Numbered from the stretch's first letter, positions 1-9,216 are shown. The stretch: 64,000 nt of DNA from Tumebacillus permanentifrigoris (GCF_003148565.1 NZ_QGGL01000004.1:86233-150232); one strand, 5' to 3'. The notes: a model not told the origin generated them from the sequence alone. Numbers and translations are program-made.

Positions 1-1682
1 AGGTCTTGCTCCGAGGTGTACACGGCGTACATGCGGTCAGCGATCTCCGAATGAATGTAGCGACTGCCTGAGAGCCAGATCGGTTTTTTCCCGTCAAAAG
101 CGGGCTCGACGTAGACGACGCCCCTTTTTTCATCGAGCGTGGTGATCGTCCAGGTCGCACCGCCGAGCAGTAGCGATTCACCGACCATCACGAGCGGATT
201 GGCCTCGATGCTGCCAACTTGGCGGTTGCCGTGCAGGACTTTATAGAGCGCCGGTGATTGGAACACGGCGTAGAAATCTCGTGAGCGCACCAGTTTCTCC
301 CCATTCGTGCCGGGAATGCACTTGCCCTCGACGATCTCCATCCAGTCCTCCGCTAGCATCCACTCCAACAATTCCCGCACGCGGGCGATCGGCAAGTGGG
401 CAAAGGTCGGGTTGTCGCCGATCTCCGTCAGCAGTTCGTCACGGAAGATCCCGCGCCGTTCCGTACAGAGCGAGAGGACTTGGTGGAACAGCAGATCGTA
501 GGTGGCGCGACGGGGGATGGCGGGCTCGATCCATTTTTCAAAAAGCAACTCCGTGACCGCCACCGCTTGCACCAAATCCTCGTCGACCGTCGCGTACATC
601 ATCAGGTAGGAATCGGTGCCCTCGCGACGACCCGATCGCCCGAGCCGTTGCTTGAGCGACGAGACCGATTGCGTGGCATCGACTTGGACGACGAGGTCGA
701 GCGACCCGATGTCGATCCCGAGTTCAAGCGTGTTCGTGGAGACGACCGCGAGCGGCTGGCGCGTGTTTTTCATCTGTTCCTCGACCCATTCGCGCTCTGC
801 TTTGTCGAGCGAGGAGTGGTGCGGGTAGAACTTCTGCACATAGCTAGGCCCACCGACCGAGCGCCCGGTCTCATTGAGGCGGTGGGTCAACTCTTCGACT
901 TGCCCGCGCGAGTTGCAGAACAGGATGGATTTCTTGTCCTTGGTCAAGTCGTAGAGGTCTTGGACGAGCGTGGACGGGAACGTGCCGTTCACTTTGGCGA
1001 AAAACTCCACCTGCAAAAAGATCTGCCGCTTGCCATCACCCGGATTGATCACCTCGACTGCTTCCGGCTGCTCCGGGTGCAAAAACGCCTGCGCCACCTC
1101 CGGCGCGCCGATCGTTGCAGACAGGCCGATCATCACGGGGGTGTGGCGCATGTAGCGCCGCATGCGGGCGAGCAGAGACTGCACTTGCAACCCACGATCA
1201 CCTTCAAGAAAGGCGTGCAGTTCGTCGATGACGATAAACTCCACCTCGCGCAGCAGGTCCGAGATGCGATCCGTTTGGTTGACGAGCAAGGCTTCGAGCG
1301 ACTCCGGCGTAATCTGGAGGATACCGCGCGGGTTGGCGAGCCAGGTCATTTTTTTCGAACGAGAGACGTCCGAGTGCCACTTGATCAGCGGGATGTCGAG
1401 CGTGTCGGTCAGTTGTTCGATGCGCTCAAACTGGTCGTTGATCAAGGCGCGCAACGGCGAGAGGTAGAGAACTTTCAAGCCCTGTACACCCTCGCGCTCC
1501 AGCACGCTCAGGATCGGCAAAAAAGCAGCCTCCGTCTTGCCAGAGGCTGTGCCCGCCATCAGGATGCAAGGGCGCTTGTCGGTGATCGCTGGGATCGAGG
1601 CTTCCTGAATCGGCGTAAAGTTGCGCCATCCCATATCCCAGACTTTTTTCTGAATGGTGGGGCTGAGGAGAGAAAACGTCAT
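1..1682 (-). CDS. Lhr-like DEAD/DEAH-box helicase (BrxHI-like), 3' end outside window
   Basis: About 560 codons of a superfamily II helicase are present; the C-terminus lies beyond the left edge. The frame starts at an ATG at 1682 with a GGAGG site just upstream. Visible motifs are Walker A AGTASGKT (residues 43-50), a DELH box (about 153-156), a TAT-type motif GLSATIG, and the motif VI region RLGRSGRR, all in the Lhr/BrxHI arrangement. The start lies 12 bp after the stop of the BrxD-like ATPase gene, so the two are co-transcribed behind the TerB gene. Established knowledge: BrxD and BrxHI are paired in type 2 BREX loci, and TerB_N/TerB_C proteins have been linked to predicted DNA-processing operons. 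Inference: this is the motor subunit of a three-gene genome-defence or DNA-processing complex. The helicase assignment is firm, the system assignment is not. Confidence 0.85.
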   Translation of the reverse strand, partial: MTFSLLSPTIQKKVWDMGWRNFTPIQEASIPAITDKRPCILMAGTASGKTEAAFLPILSVLEREGVQGLKVLYLSPLRALINDQFERIEQLTDTLDIPLIKWHSDVSRSKKMTWLANPRGILQITPESLEALLVNQTDRISDLLREVEFIVIDELHAFLEGDRGLQVQSLLARMRRYMRHTPVMIGLSATIGAPEVAQAFLHPEQPEAVEVINPGDGKRQIFLQVEFFAKVNGTFPSTLVQDLYDLTKDKKSILFCNSRGQVEELTHRLNETGRSVGGPSYVQKFYPHHSSLDKAEREWVEEQMKNTRQPLAVVSTNTLELGIDIGSLDLVVQVDATQSVSSLKQRLGRSGRREGTDSYLMMYATVDEDLVQAVAVTELLFEKWIEPAIPRRATYDLLFHQVLSLCTERRGIFRDELLTEIGDNPTFAHLPIARVRELLEWMLAEDWMEIVEGKCIPGTNGEKLVRSRDFYAVFQSPALYKVLHGNRQVGSIEANPLVMVGESLLLGGATWTITTLDEKRGVVYVEPAFDGKKPIWLSGSRYIHSEIADRMYAVYTSEQD

Positions 1683-1694
1683 CGGCGCGACCTC

Positions 1695-3032
1695 CTACTC
1701 CAGCATCCGCCCGGTGAATCTCCGGGTTTCGGCTTGGGCCAGTTCGAGGCGTTCGGTGAAGATCTCGCCGCGCTCCATGTCAGGGTTCTGGTGGAGCAGG
1801 TTGAGGATGCCGATAAACTCGCGGATCAACTCCCGCGGTGTGATGAACTGCGCGCCGCCCGGACGGGCCAGCGCCTTTTGCACAATCTCCATGATGTTGT
1901 CATCGGTGATCAGGCGCGTGACATCCTCCACTTGGTACAGCGCGGAGTAGATGTCGCGCATTTTTTGCAAGAGGACGTACAGTTCCTCCCCGGACAGCGG
2001 GGCGAGTTTGATCACCGGCTGGCGGAGGTCTCGGAATTGATCCGTTTCATATTGGTTGGTCTGCAAGCGCGACTTCAAGGCTTTGTACGAGAACAGACCG
2101 CGCCGTTCGTCTTCCAAAAAGTCGGTCGTGCCCATGAACATCAACATCAAGTTCGGGGCGCGGCCTTGCGTGCATTCGTTGTAGAATTCGAGGACGCGTT
2201 CGTAGTTTTTGCTCCGCGCCTGCGGGTGGTCGATCTTGTAGAGGTTGATCGCCTCATCGAACAGCACCAACAACCCTCGGTAGCCGATCGAGGTGATGAA
2301 CTTCGTCAGCACCTTCACATAATCAAACCAATTGTCGTCGTTGATGATCTCGCGCACGCCTAGATCTGCACGCGCCTCCGTCTTGGTGCGGTATTCCCCG
2401 CGCAACCACTTGATCGCGTACTCCTGAATCTGCTCGTCGCCGCTCAGGTAAGCGTTGTAGTACTTGCCCAGCACCGTCGCGAAATCAAATCCGCCGGAGA
2501 GCTCCTGCACATCGCGGATCACCGCTTGCACTTCGGCGGTGACGAGGCGGGTGAACCGTGCGTCGCTGGCATCCGGGATGCCGTCGAACTCGTGCTCCAG
2601 CGCGACTTTTTGTTGCAGGTCGGACAGCCAGCGCTCGATCAGCGACCGCAGGGCATTGCCGTGGGGCTTGGATTTGGTCGAGAGGTTTTGGATCAGGTCG
2701 GAGTAGCTCGCGACCGCTTTGCCATCGTGGGCGTAGAGGCGGCGATTGGCCGTCAAGTCGGTGTAGGCGACCACAAAATTCTCTCGATAGGCGATGTAGC
2801 GGGTCAGCGTGGCCATGAAGCTTTTGCCCGTCCCGTAGTCACCGATCAAAAACTTCATGCAGGACAGCCCGTCAGCCGTCAGATTCAGGTCTTCCACCAA
2901 CTGCCGTATCTCGCGCACGCGACCGACGACGACATGCTCGATGCCTTCCTGCGGCACGACGCCGCCGCCCATCGATTGGATGATCGCATTGGCCGCCTTG
3001 CGCGTGAGCTTGTTGTTCACCATCTGACTCAT
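1695..3032 (-). CDS. BrxD-like P-loop ATPase (DUF2791 family)
   Basis: 445 residues. Walker A GDYGTGKS is at residues 64-71 and a Walker B-like strand ending FDEA is near residue 255. The N-terminal pattern (a short helical start, then a VGR-type ATP-binding entry) matches the DUF2791/BrxD family of BREX-associated ATPases. The ATG at 3032 has an AGAAGGAG site upstream, and the gene begins 20 bp after the TerB gene and ends 12 bp before the helicase. Inference: it is the ATPase that couples the TerB-domain protein and the helicase. No phosphatase (PglZ/BrxZ), BrxC or methylase is seen within the window, so this is not a complete BREX locus as far as can be seen; anything downstream of the helicase is off the left edge. 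Confidence 0.8.
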   Translation of the reverse strand: MSQMVNNKLTRKAANAIIQSMGGGVVPQEGIEHVVVGRVREIRQLVEDLNLTADGLSCMKFLIGDYGTGKSFMATLTRYIAYRENFVVAYTDLTANRRLYAHDGKAVASYSDLIQNLSTKSKPHGNALRSLIERWLSDLQQKVALEHEFDGIPDASDARFTRLVTAEVQAVIRDVQELSGGFDFATVLGKYYNAYLSGDEQIQEYAIKWLRGEYRTKTEARADLGVREIINDDNWFDYVKVLTKFITSIGYRGLLVLFDEAINLYKIDHPQARSKNYERVLEFYNECTQGRAPNLMLMFMGTTDFLEDERRGLFSYKALKSRLQTNQYETDQFRDLRQPVIKLAPLSGEELYVLLQKMRDIYSALYQVEDVTRLITDDNIMEIVQKALARPGGAQFITPRELIREFIGILNLLHQNPDMERGEIFTERLELAQAETRRFTGRMLE

Positions 3033-3052
3033 CTGCCGTCACTCCTTCTCTA

Positions 3053-4516
3053 TCAACGCAACGCCCACTCCTGCAGGGCCGTTTCATGCTCCTCACTGAT
3101 GGAAAGCTCGTCATCGCCCTCCTCGATCAGCGGCTCAAATCCAGCGTCCATCGCCGCTTCGTTCAGGCGCATCACCGTGGCATCGAGGAACATCCGCTTG
3201 GCCTTCAACCACTCCGCCAAGCTGCGTCTCGCTCGCTCCCCGCTCTGGGCGAGGTGTCGCAGAAACGCTTGCTCCCCCTCACTCAGGCTTGCCAAAAACT
3301 CCGCCAATTCTCCCGCCTCCGCATCGGAAAAAAGCGAATTCATCAGCGTGGCTCCTGAATTCTCGTCTTCGGCAAACGCGAAGGGCGAGGAGCGGGTACC
3401 GGAGGTCCCGTTTTCAGCAGACTGGCTCTGCGGCGCGCTCTCCTCAGGGTTCGCTAGTTCCGCAGACTTCCGACCGAGGCGATCACCGACCAGCAGTTCG
3501 TCGCCCGCTGTTCCTTCCGACATCATATCGACGAGCCATTCCGTCTCGTTGGTCAGCGCCTGCACCCGCGAGAAGTCGATCTCTACGCGCTCAACCGGCA
3601 TCTCCACCGCAAGCGTCGGCATCGGTTCTTCCACGATGGCGGCTGCCTTGCTGATGCGAGGCTCTTTCTTTTTTTCCTTCTCCACAACTTCGGGCAGCGG
3701 ATAGCGCGCTTCGAGGTCTTGGAAGTACACGGCCAGCGACTCGTCGCACTTCAAGCGGGGCTTGCGTTCTCCCCGGCGAAGCAGGTTCTCTGCGTAGCGC
3801 AAGGCGTGCTTGACGAAGTGGACGAACGGGCCCGATTGCTCAAACCGCCGGAAGCCATCGAGATAGTACTTCTCATGGATCGGCGTGCTGGAAAACAAGT
3901 AGATTGTCGGTTCGTCGGTGTAGCGTGCGAACTTATCCAGCGGATGCATGCCTTCGAGTTCGTAGAACTTCCGAAACACCGCCTGCATCATCCACTCCAG
4001 CTCCGACTCGATCTCCGGCAAGTGCTCGCGGTAAAACTGCGACTTCGGCACGCCGGCTATTTTTTGAAACAGCCAGAGCGGGATGTCGCGGTGCCCGTAG
4101 CGGTACCACGACAGTTTTTCAAACAGATCGCCCGCGGTTCCATGCGTGTACCAGTACAGCGCATTGTCGATCTCCCCCATCTTGAGATAGAGATCGCCGA
4201 TCCAGCGCACCACCGTCACATCGAGACGCGGCTGGATGTCACGGAATTCGGTGTAAAACTTGACCAGCCGCTCCACCGCTTGTTCGGGCTCCTGTATATA
4301 TTCCAAACTCAACAGTTCGTAGATGTGAATCATCATATAGGAGAGGCCCGTCTTCTGCACACTTCCTCCCTCCCACAGCGTTCGCCAGTACAAAAACCAG
4401 CGCAACTGCGCAGGGTCGAGATGTTCATGCTTGGGCCAGTTGTGCGAAAACTCTACTTCGGGGGCCGCCGTGCCGTGTTGATCTCGATAGCGACGAACCG
4501 CTTCCCGAAACTGCAT
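3053..4516 (-). CDS. TerB_N/TerB_C domain protein
   Basis: 487 residues and the first gene of the three-gene operon. The N-terminal about 250 residues are rich in aromatic and charged residues and resemble the TerB_N domain. A low-complexity acidic/serine-rich linker (about 300-390) follows. The last about 90 residues, with the pattern LDATVMRLNEAAMDAGFEPL and then an acidic loop, resemble the TerB_C domain. Known: TerB_N and TerB_C flank TerB in proteins of the tellurite-resistance-associated stress/DNA-processing network. No separate metal-binding TerB core is obvious between them here. Role unknown; the context with a BrxD-like ATPase and an Lhr-like helicase suggests a sensor or scaffold of a defence complex. 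Confidence 0.7.
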   Translation of the reverse strand: MQFREAVRRYRDQHGTAAPEVEFSHNWPKHEHLDPAQLRWFLYWRTLWEGGSVQKTGLSYMMIHIYELLSLEYIQEPEQAVERLVKFYTEFRDIQPRLDVTVVRWIGDLYLKMGEIDNALYWYTHGTAGDLFEKLSWYRYGHRDIPLWLFQKIAGVPKSQFYREHLPEIESELEWMMQAVFRKFYELEGMHPLDKFARYTDEPTIYLFSSTPIHEKYYLDGFRRFEQSGPFVHFVKHALRYAENLLRRGERKPRLKCDESLAVYFQDLEARYPLPEVVEKEKKKEPRISKAAAIVEEPMPTLAVEMPVERVEIDFSRVQALTNETEWLVDMMSEGTAGDELLVGDRLGRKSAELANPEESAPQSQSAENGTSGTRSSPFAFAEDENSGATLMNSLFSDAEAGELAEFLASLSEGEQAFLRHLAQSGERARRSLAEWLKAKRMFLDATVMRLNEAAMDAGFEPLIEEGDDELSISEEHETALQEWALR

Positions 4517-4600
4517 GGCTTTTAGTTCCCCAAGTTCCAGAGGCCCTTCACCTCCCGTCTGTTGCCAAATGTCCTACATTTCATCGTACCCTTTCCTCTC

Positions 4601-4629
4601 CTTGCCTGCAACCTATTGCTGTGATATAT
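4601..4629 (+). promoter_or_regulatory. Predicted sigma-A promoter of helD
   Basis: A -35 TTGCCT (4601-4606), a 17-bp spacer and a -10 TATATT (4624-4629) lie about 55 bp before the helD start. The intergenic region is shared with the divergent TerB operon. Confidence 0.45.
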
Positions 4630-4686
4630 TGGGAACCTCTCGTCTACAATTCGGGCGAAAAATTCTCAAAACGGAGGTAACTGATC

Positions 4687-6822
4687 TTGGAAGAGGAGAT
4701 TCAAAGTGCCTATCAACAAGAGTTGCAGCGACTCGAACAAACCGCTGCCGAGATCGATAGCCAATTGCAGACCCTCCAAAACATCCCACGTTATTACGGA
4801 GATGACCTGACCGAGCAAGTCCTCGACAACATCCGCGAGTCCCAACGCCACGCACTCGCCATCGCTGGCCCCGAACCCTATTTCGGACGCCTCGACTTTG
4901 AAGAGGAAGGCAAGGACGCCCCCGCCCCGCTCTATATCGGAAAGGTCGGTGTGGAGAACATCGACACCGGCGAATTGCTCGTCATCGACTGGCGCGCACC
5001 GGTCGCTTCCATGTACTACTCCTTCACCGGCGGTGAGGATGCCGCCTCCTACGACTCCCCGGACGGGGTGATCCAAGGGCTTATTTATTTGAAACGCAAT
5101 CTCGTCATCCGCAAGCAGATCCTCCAACGCGTCGTCGATGCCTACGAACGCGGGGGTGAAAATCTCGCGGTCACCGACGAATTCCTGCTCTACCGCCTGT
5201 CGGAGAACAAGGACAACAAACTGCGCGACATCGTCTCCACGATCCAAGAGGAACAGGACAAGATCATCCGCTCCGCCAAAAACCTCGCCCTCGTCATCCA
5301 AGGCGTCGCAGGCTCCGGCAAAACCACCGTCGCCCTGCACCGTCTCGCCTTCCTGCTCTACCAATACCGCGAAAACATCCGTGCGGAGCGCATGATCATT
5401 TTCGCCCCGAACTCGATGTTCCTCGACTATATCTCCAGCGTCCTGCCTGAACTCGGCGTCGGCGGCATCCAGCAGACCACCTTTACCGATTGGGCGCTGG
5501 AGTTGCTCGACCACGAAATCCAACTGACCGACCCCGCCGACCGCCTCTCCGAATGGTTTGGCATCGGCGCCAAACGCCCAGTCCTCACCGACGATGCACC
5601 TGGCCGTTGGAAAGGTCGCCTGAGTTTCTTGCACGAACTCGATGAACAACTGCACCATTATGAAAAAACGTTCGTCCCCGAGGTGGACTTTACCGCTTGG
5701 GAAGGCGCAACGCTTCGCTACCAGACGATGCAGGAGTGGTTCTACACCGAATACAAACACTACCCGCTCGCCAAACGCCGTGACCGCGTCCACGCCCGCA
5801 TCAAGCGCTGGATGGCGATGGAGCTTGACAAAGTCTGGGAGGTACACCTGCGCAAGGACTTCAAAAAATCGGGCAGCGCCAAGCTCCGCACCTTCTTCAA
5901 GCACTGGCCCGCCCAGACGCAGTTCCAACTCTACAAGCAATTCGTCGCGAATTCACAGACGATGCCAGAAGCCTTGCAACAGTCCTCCGTCAAGCTGTTC
6001 AAGAAAAAGCGGGTCGAGCTCGAAGACCTCGCCCCGCTGCTCTACATCCGCGACCGCCTACATGGGATCGAGAGCAACGACGTGTTCGACCATACCGTGA
6101 TCGACGAAGCGCAAGACTTTTCGCCGTTCCAAGTCGCCGTGCTCAAGGAACGCACACGCAGCGACTCCTTCACGATCTTAGGCGACCTCTCGCAAGGGAT
6201 TCACGCCTACCAAGGCATCCGAGATTGGAACGAGTTCCTCTCGCTGTTCGGAGAGGAGGCGTCTGGATTCTTCCGCCTCGACCGCAGTTACCGCTCGACG
6301 ATGGAGATCATTCACTTTGCCAACGTGATCTTGGAGCGCTCCGGCGAGCCGGTCACACTCGCCAAGCCCGTTTTTCGCTCCGGGGAAAAAGTGGTCGTAC
6401 ACGCGGTTGCGCCCGACCAGCGTCTCGAAACGATCACCCGGTCTGTTGCGCACCTGCTGCAAAGTGGCGACTCCTCCACGGTCGCCGTCATCGCCCGCAC
6501 CGACGACGAAGCCCGCATCCTGCATGAGCATCTGACAACAGCCGGTTTTGAAGCGACGCTGATCCACTCTGGCCAGCGCCAATACCGTGGCGGCCTGTCC
6601 GTCCTGCCGATCTACCTCTCCAAAGGGCTGGAGTTCGATGCCGTGTTGCTGACCGATGTGGACGAGACTCGCTATGAACTGACCCCGCAGGATGCCAAAT
6701 TGCTCTACGTAGGCTGTACCCGTGCGTTGCACCACCTCTGGCTGTTGCACACTGGGGTCGTGTCACCATTGATCGCCGATTTGAGCGATGAAATCGATAC
6801 GAACGTACTGCCTAGCTCCTAA
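4687..6822 (+). CDS. helD: RNA polymerase-recycling motor HelD (UvrD/Rep-like)
   Basis: 711 residues. It carries a long N-terminal coiled-coil (about 1-55), superfamily I helicase motif I GVAGSGKT (206-213), a DEAQD Walker B (about 473) and a C-terminal motif block with VGCTRAL. The N-terminal coiled-coil arm and the split helicase core are the HelD signature. HelD binds stalled RNA polymerase and releases it from DNA using ATP. The length is close to the usual about 770 residues of Bacillus HelD. The start is a TTG at 4687 with a strong AGGAGGTAA-like site (GGAGGTAA); no ATG gives a better fit. Single-gene unit ended by a strong terminator. Confidence 0.85.
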   Translation: MEEEIQSAYQQELQRLEQTAAEIDSQLQTLQNIPRYYGDDLTEQVLDNIRESQRHALAIAGPEPYFGRLDFEEEGKDAPAPLYIGKVGVENIDTGELLVIDWRAPVASMYYSFTGGEDAASYDSPDGVIQGLIYLKRNLVIRKQILQRVVDAYERGGENLAVTDEFLLYRLSENKDNKLRDIVSTIQEEQDKIIRSAKNLALVIQGVAGSGKTTVALHRLAFLLYQYRENIRAERMIIFAPNSMFLDYISSVLPELGVGGIQQTTFTDWALELLDHEIQLTDPADRLSEWFGIGAKRPVLTDDAPGRWKGRLSFLHELDEQLHHYEKTFVPEVDFTAWEGATLRYQTMQEWFYTEYKHYPLAKRRDRVHARIKRWMAMELDKVWEVHLRKDFKKSGSAKLRTFFKHWPAQTQFQLYKQFVANSQTMPEALQQSSVKLFKKKRVELEDLAPLLYIRDRLHGIESNDVFDHTVIDEAQDFSPFQVAVLKERTRSDSFTILGDLSQGIHAYQGIRDWNEFLSLFGEEASGFFRLDRSYRSTMEIIHFANVILERSGEPVTLAKPVFRSGEKVVVHAVAPDQRLETITRSVAHLLQSGDSSTVAVIARTDDEARILHEHLTTAGFEATLIHSGQRQYRGGLSVLPIYLSKGLEFDAVLLTDVDETRYELTPQDAKLLYVGCTRALHHLWLLHTGVVSPLIADLSDEIDTNVLPSS

Positions 6823-6860
6823 AAAAACCTCTGTCCACAGTTGTGGACAGAGGTTTTTTG
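6821..6860 (+). terminator. Rho-independent terminator after helD
   Basis: A stem of ACCTCTGTCCAC with its complement around a 4-nt loop, flanked by A and T runs, starts at the helD stop. Confidence 0.85.
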
Positions 6861-6903
6861 TTGCACGCCAGCCAGTTTTGTCAATTATAGACGAACGCCT
6901 ATC

Positions 6904-6930
6904 ACCGAGCCCGCCCTTTTCTCATATGGT
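6904..6930 (+). promoter_or_regulatory. Possible sigma-K promoter of the cotB-like pair
   Basis: AC (6904-6905), 17 bp, then CATATGGT (6923-6930) fits the sigma-K pattern AC-N16/17-CATANNNT, 54 bp before the first coat gene. Pattern match only; late mother-cell expression would be expected for coat genes. Confidence 0.4.
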
Positions 6931-6983
6931 GTATCGACAACAGGGCATTCCCCTAACTTCTAAATACATTGGAGGGAACATTC

Positions 6984-7481
6984 ATGAGTTTTGATTATCT
7001 GAAAAACTCGGTTGGCAAGTTGATTCAAGTTGAGCGCGGCGGTCCTGACAAACTGCAAGGCAAACTGCTGGCGGTAAAAGGTGACCACCTGATCGTGGAA
7101 ACGGCCGATGGAATCGTCTACGTCAACAACCAACACATCAAGACGATCAGCGAACCGATCCTCGTCGAAGTCGTACAAAACGATTGCGCCGAGGAAGATC
7201 CGGAGGGCGTGCTCCCGGCGATCATCGATGCTGTAGATCTCTGTGACCTCCTCGAACAACTCACGCACAAACTGGTCAAAATCAACCAAAACGGCCCGAA
7301 CGCACTGGAAGGTGTGCTCCTGACCGTGCATGAAGATGCGGTGACGATCGTCCACAACATGAAAGATTATGTCCACTACCCGCTGTACCACATCAAAACC
7401 ATCACCTGGGTAATCAACGCCCCAGTCAAAAATGATGACAAAAAGAAAAACGGTTCTGATGGCGGCAAAAAAGAAGAATAA
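6984..7481 (+). CDS. CotB-like spore coat protein (first paralogue)
   Basis: 165 residues with two copies of a beta-rich module. Each carries a GK-x-I/V-x-V/I start, an IxxxxDGIVYV-type core and a closing strand H-I-K-T-I (about 5-60 and 90-145), as in CotB/YuzF-type coat proteins (DUF2642 family). It ends in a lysine-rich tail (DDKKKNG...). The ATG at 6984 follows GGAGGG by 8 bp. An upstream in-frame codon at 6969 has no ribosome site. It is 16 bp ahead of the second paralogue, so they form one operon. Expected location: outer spore coat, late sporulation. Confidence 0.7.
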   Translation: MSFDYLKNSVGKLIQVERGGPDKLQGKLLAVKGDHLIVETADGIVYVNNQHIKTISEPILVEVVQNDCAEEDPEGVLPAIIDAVDLCDLLEQLTHKLVKINQNGPNALEGVLLTVHEDAVTIVHNMKDYVHYPLYHIKTITWVINAPVKNDDKKKNGSDGGKKEE

Positions 7482-7497
7482 ATAATGGGGTGAGGGC

Positions 7498-8484
7498 ATG
7501 CGAAACCTCTTGCAAGAACGGATCGGTCACAAGATCACACTCGACCAATTCGGTGACACCGCAGTAGTAGGGATCCTCATCAACGTCCAAGACGACTATG
7601 CCACGCTGTACACGGATGGGAAGCAATTGGTGCACTATCCCTACGCCCAGATCAAATCGATCTGCACCAACATCGCAGAGTATGGCTCCTACGTGTCGTG
7701 GATGGATCAATCCTTCCCACCGTCCTTCCAAGAGGTGCTGGCATCCCTGCGCAACCAGATGGTCAAGATCGAAAACGGTGAAGGCACGCTCACTGGCTTG
7801 TTGATCTCCGTTCCAGAAGGCATGATCCAGATCGTGAAGTCCGACCGGCAGATGATCTACTACCCAATCGGACAACTAAAAAACCTCTCGCCCGTCATCC
7901 GCTACAAAAAGCCGGAGATCACAACGGAAACCACCGCCAAAGCATCTGCTGTGACGGCGGAGAACACAAGTACCCCGGAGGTTGCCTCGGTCACATCGGC
8001 TGTGGAGACATCGGCCTCCGCACCCGAGAAGACCTCGGCACGCACCGAAAAAGCGCCGGAGAACGTTTCACCACGGCTCACCACCTACTCGCTCTCCGAA
8101 CCGCTCAAGCAGAAGCCGCGACAAGTATCGAGCACTGGGCAGCCACGCAAACCGGAAACACAGCAGACTGCGCTCGCGGACTCACCAACAGCCTCACCAA
8201 CAGCCTCACCAACAGCCTCACCAACGGCTGCGCTCGCGGATTCGCCACCGGAGTCTCAACTCTCCGTGCAGGCTGACGTGCCGCCCCAAGTGCTGCTCGT
8301 CTCCAAGTATGATACGAAACTCTACGAGGAGAGCGAAGGCGATGTGTCAGGAGACTGCTTCAGCATCCTCCGCTTGAGTTCCACTTGGTTCGCGACAGAC
8401 CACCCCCGCTCGCAACGGTTGCCGAACATCTACCCCTTTCTCACCCGCAAAAAAGCGAAGAATCTACGGATGTCGCACTCCTGA
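7498..8484 (+). CDS. CotB-like spore coat protein with Ser/Thr/Pro-rich tail (second paralogue)
   Basis: 328 residues. The N-terminal about 140 residues are again two CotB-type beta modules ending in YxxxQIKSI and YYPIGQLKNL. From about residue 145 the protein is a low-complexity Thr/Ser/Ala/Pro tail with four SPTA repeats coded by a 12-bp tandem repeat. In B. subtilis CotB the serine-rich C-terminal region is phosphorylated by the coat kinase CotH. A cotH homologue lies 3 kb away here, so this tail is a plausible substrate (inference). The ATG at 7498 follows GGGGTGAGGG. Confidence 0.65.
   Translation: MRNLLQERIGHKITLDQFGDTAVVGILINVQDDYATLYTDGKQLVHYPYAQIKSICTNIAEYGSYVSWMDQSFPPSFQEVLASLRNQMVKIENGEGTLTGLLISVPEGMIQIVKSDRQMIYYPIGQLKNLSPVIRYKKPEITTETTAKASAVTAENTSTPEVASVTSAVETSASAPEKTSARTEKAPENVSPRLTTYSLSEPLKQKPRQVSSTGQPRKPETQQTALADSPTASPTASPTASPTAALADSPPESQLSVQADVPPQVLLVSKYDTKLYEESEGDVSGDCFSILRLSSTWFATDHPRSQRLPNIYPFLTRKKAKNLRMSHS
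8182..8229. repeat. Four tandem 12-bp repeats inside the CotB-like tail
   Basis: The unit TCACCAACAGCC is repeated at 8182, 8194, 8206 and 8218; the last copy has diverged. The block is flanked by direct copies of CTGCGCTCGCGGA, which suggests slippage or unequal exchange. Each unit encodes Ser-Pro-Thr-Ala. Confidence 0.9.
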
Positions 8485-8487
8485 AGC

Positions 8488-8533
8488 AAAACGAGCATGA
8501 CCTGCAGTGGTTGCAGGTCATGCTCGTTTTTTC
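8488..8533 (+). terminator. Terminator after the CotB-like pair
   Basis: A 19-bp perfect stem (AACGAGCATGACCTGCA and its complement) with a short loop and a T run. Confidence 0.85.
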
Positions 8534-8571
8534 TGCGTCTAGACCGAACACCCGCTGAATAGGTTGGTAGC

Positions 8572-9216
8572 ATGAGACGCTTAGTAGCCACGGAATTCCT
8601 CGGAACTTACTTTCTGATTTTTGCCTGTAGCGGTGCGGTCGTGGTGGACAACCTGACGCACTCCCTGACCCCTGTCGGCATGGCGGGGGTCAGCGGGTTG
8701 GTCGTCATGACGCTGATCTATGCGCTGCGTCACCTCTCAGGGGCACATTTCAACCCGCTCGTCAGCCTGGCATTTTGGTTGCTCGGCATCCTGCCTGCTC
8801 GCCTCACGCTCTCCTACATCGTCGCACAACTGCTGGGGGGATTGGCGGCGAGTGCGACTGTTTGGCTGTTGTTCGGTCAGGTCGCACATCTCGGGGCCAC
8901 GATTCCGATCGGGCCTTGGCACCAGACGTTCTGCTTGGAATTTCTGTTCACGTTTTGGCTGTTGTTGGTGATCCTCGGTTCGTCTGTGCATGGACAGGCT
9001 ACGAAGTCATTCGCCGGACTCGCCGTGGGCGGGATGGTGGCGCTGGCTTCCCTGATCTGTGGACCGCTGACCGGCGCTTCCTTGAACCCGGTGCGCACGC
9101 TCGCCCCGGCCTTGCTGTCGGGTCAGGGCGATGCGCTGTGGATCTACATGGCGGCCCCCAGTTGCGGGGCGTTGGCTGCCACCTTGCTCTATCGGTATCT
9201 GTATCACGGCGAGTAG
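8572..9216 (+). CDS. MIP-family aquaporin / glycerol channel with variant NPA boxes
   Basis: 214 residues and six hydrophobic segments with the two half-helix boxes of the major intrinsic protein family. The first box reads SGAHFNPLVS and the second TGASLNPVRT, so both canonical NPA motifs are changed (NPL and NPV). The arginine after the second box, part of the selectivity filter, is kept. Membrane channel for water or small neutral solutes; substrate not predictable. The ATG at 8572 follows a GGTTGG-like weak site. The last 13 bp overlap tail-to-tail with the convergent third CotB-like gene. Its place among coat genes hints at a role in spore hydration or germination, which is speculation. 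Confidence 0.8.
   Translation: MRRLVATEFLGTYFLIFACSGAVVVDNLTHSLTPVGMAGVSGLVVMTLIYALRHLSGAHFNPLVSLAFWLLGILPARLTLSYIVAQLLGGLAASATVWLLFGQVAHLGATIPIGPWHQTFCLEFLFTFWLLLVILGSSVHGQATKSFAGLAVGGMVALASLICGPLTGASLNPVRTLAPALLSGQGDALWIYMAAPSCGALAATLLYRYLYHGE

Noticed and set aside
396..2363. 655-residue plus-strand open frame
   Set aside because: It is antisense to the helicase and ATPase genes, whose frames have clear motifs; it has no ribosome site and Arg/Gln/Asp-rich shadow composition.
1..4516. Complete BREX locus
   Set aside because: Only BrxD-like and BrxHI-like genes are seen; BrxC, PglZ/BrxZ and a methylase are absent from the visible part.
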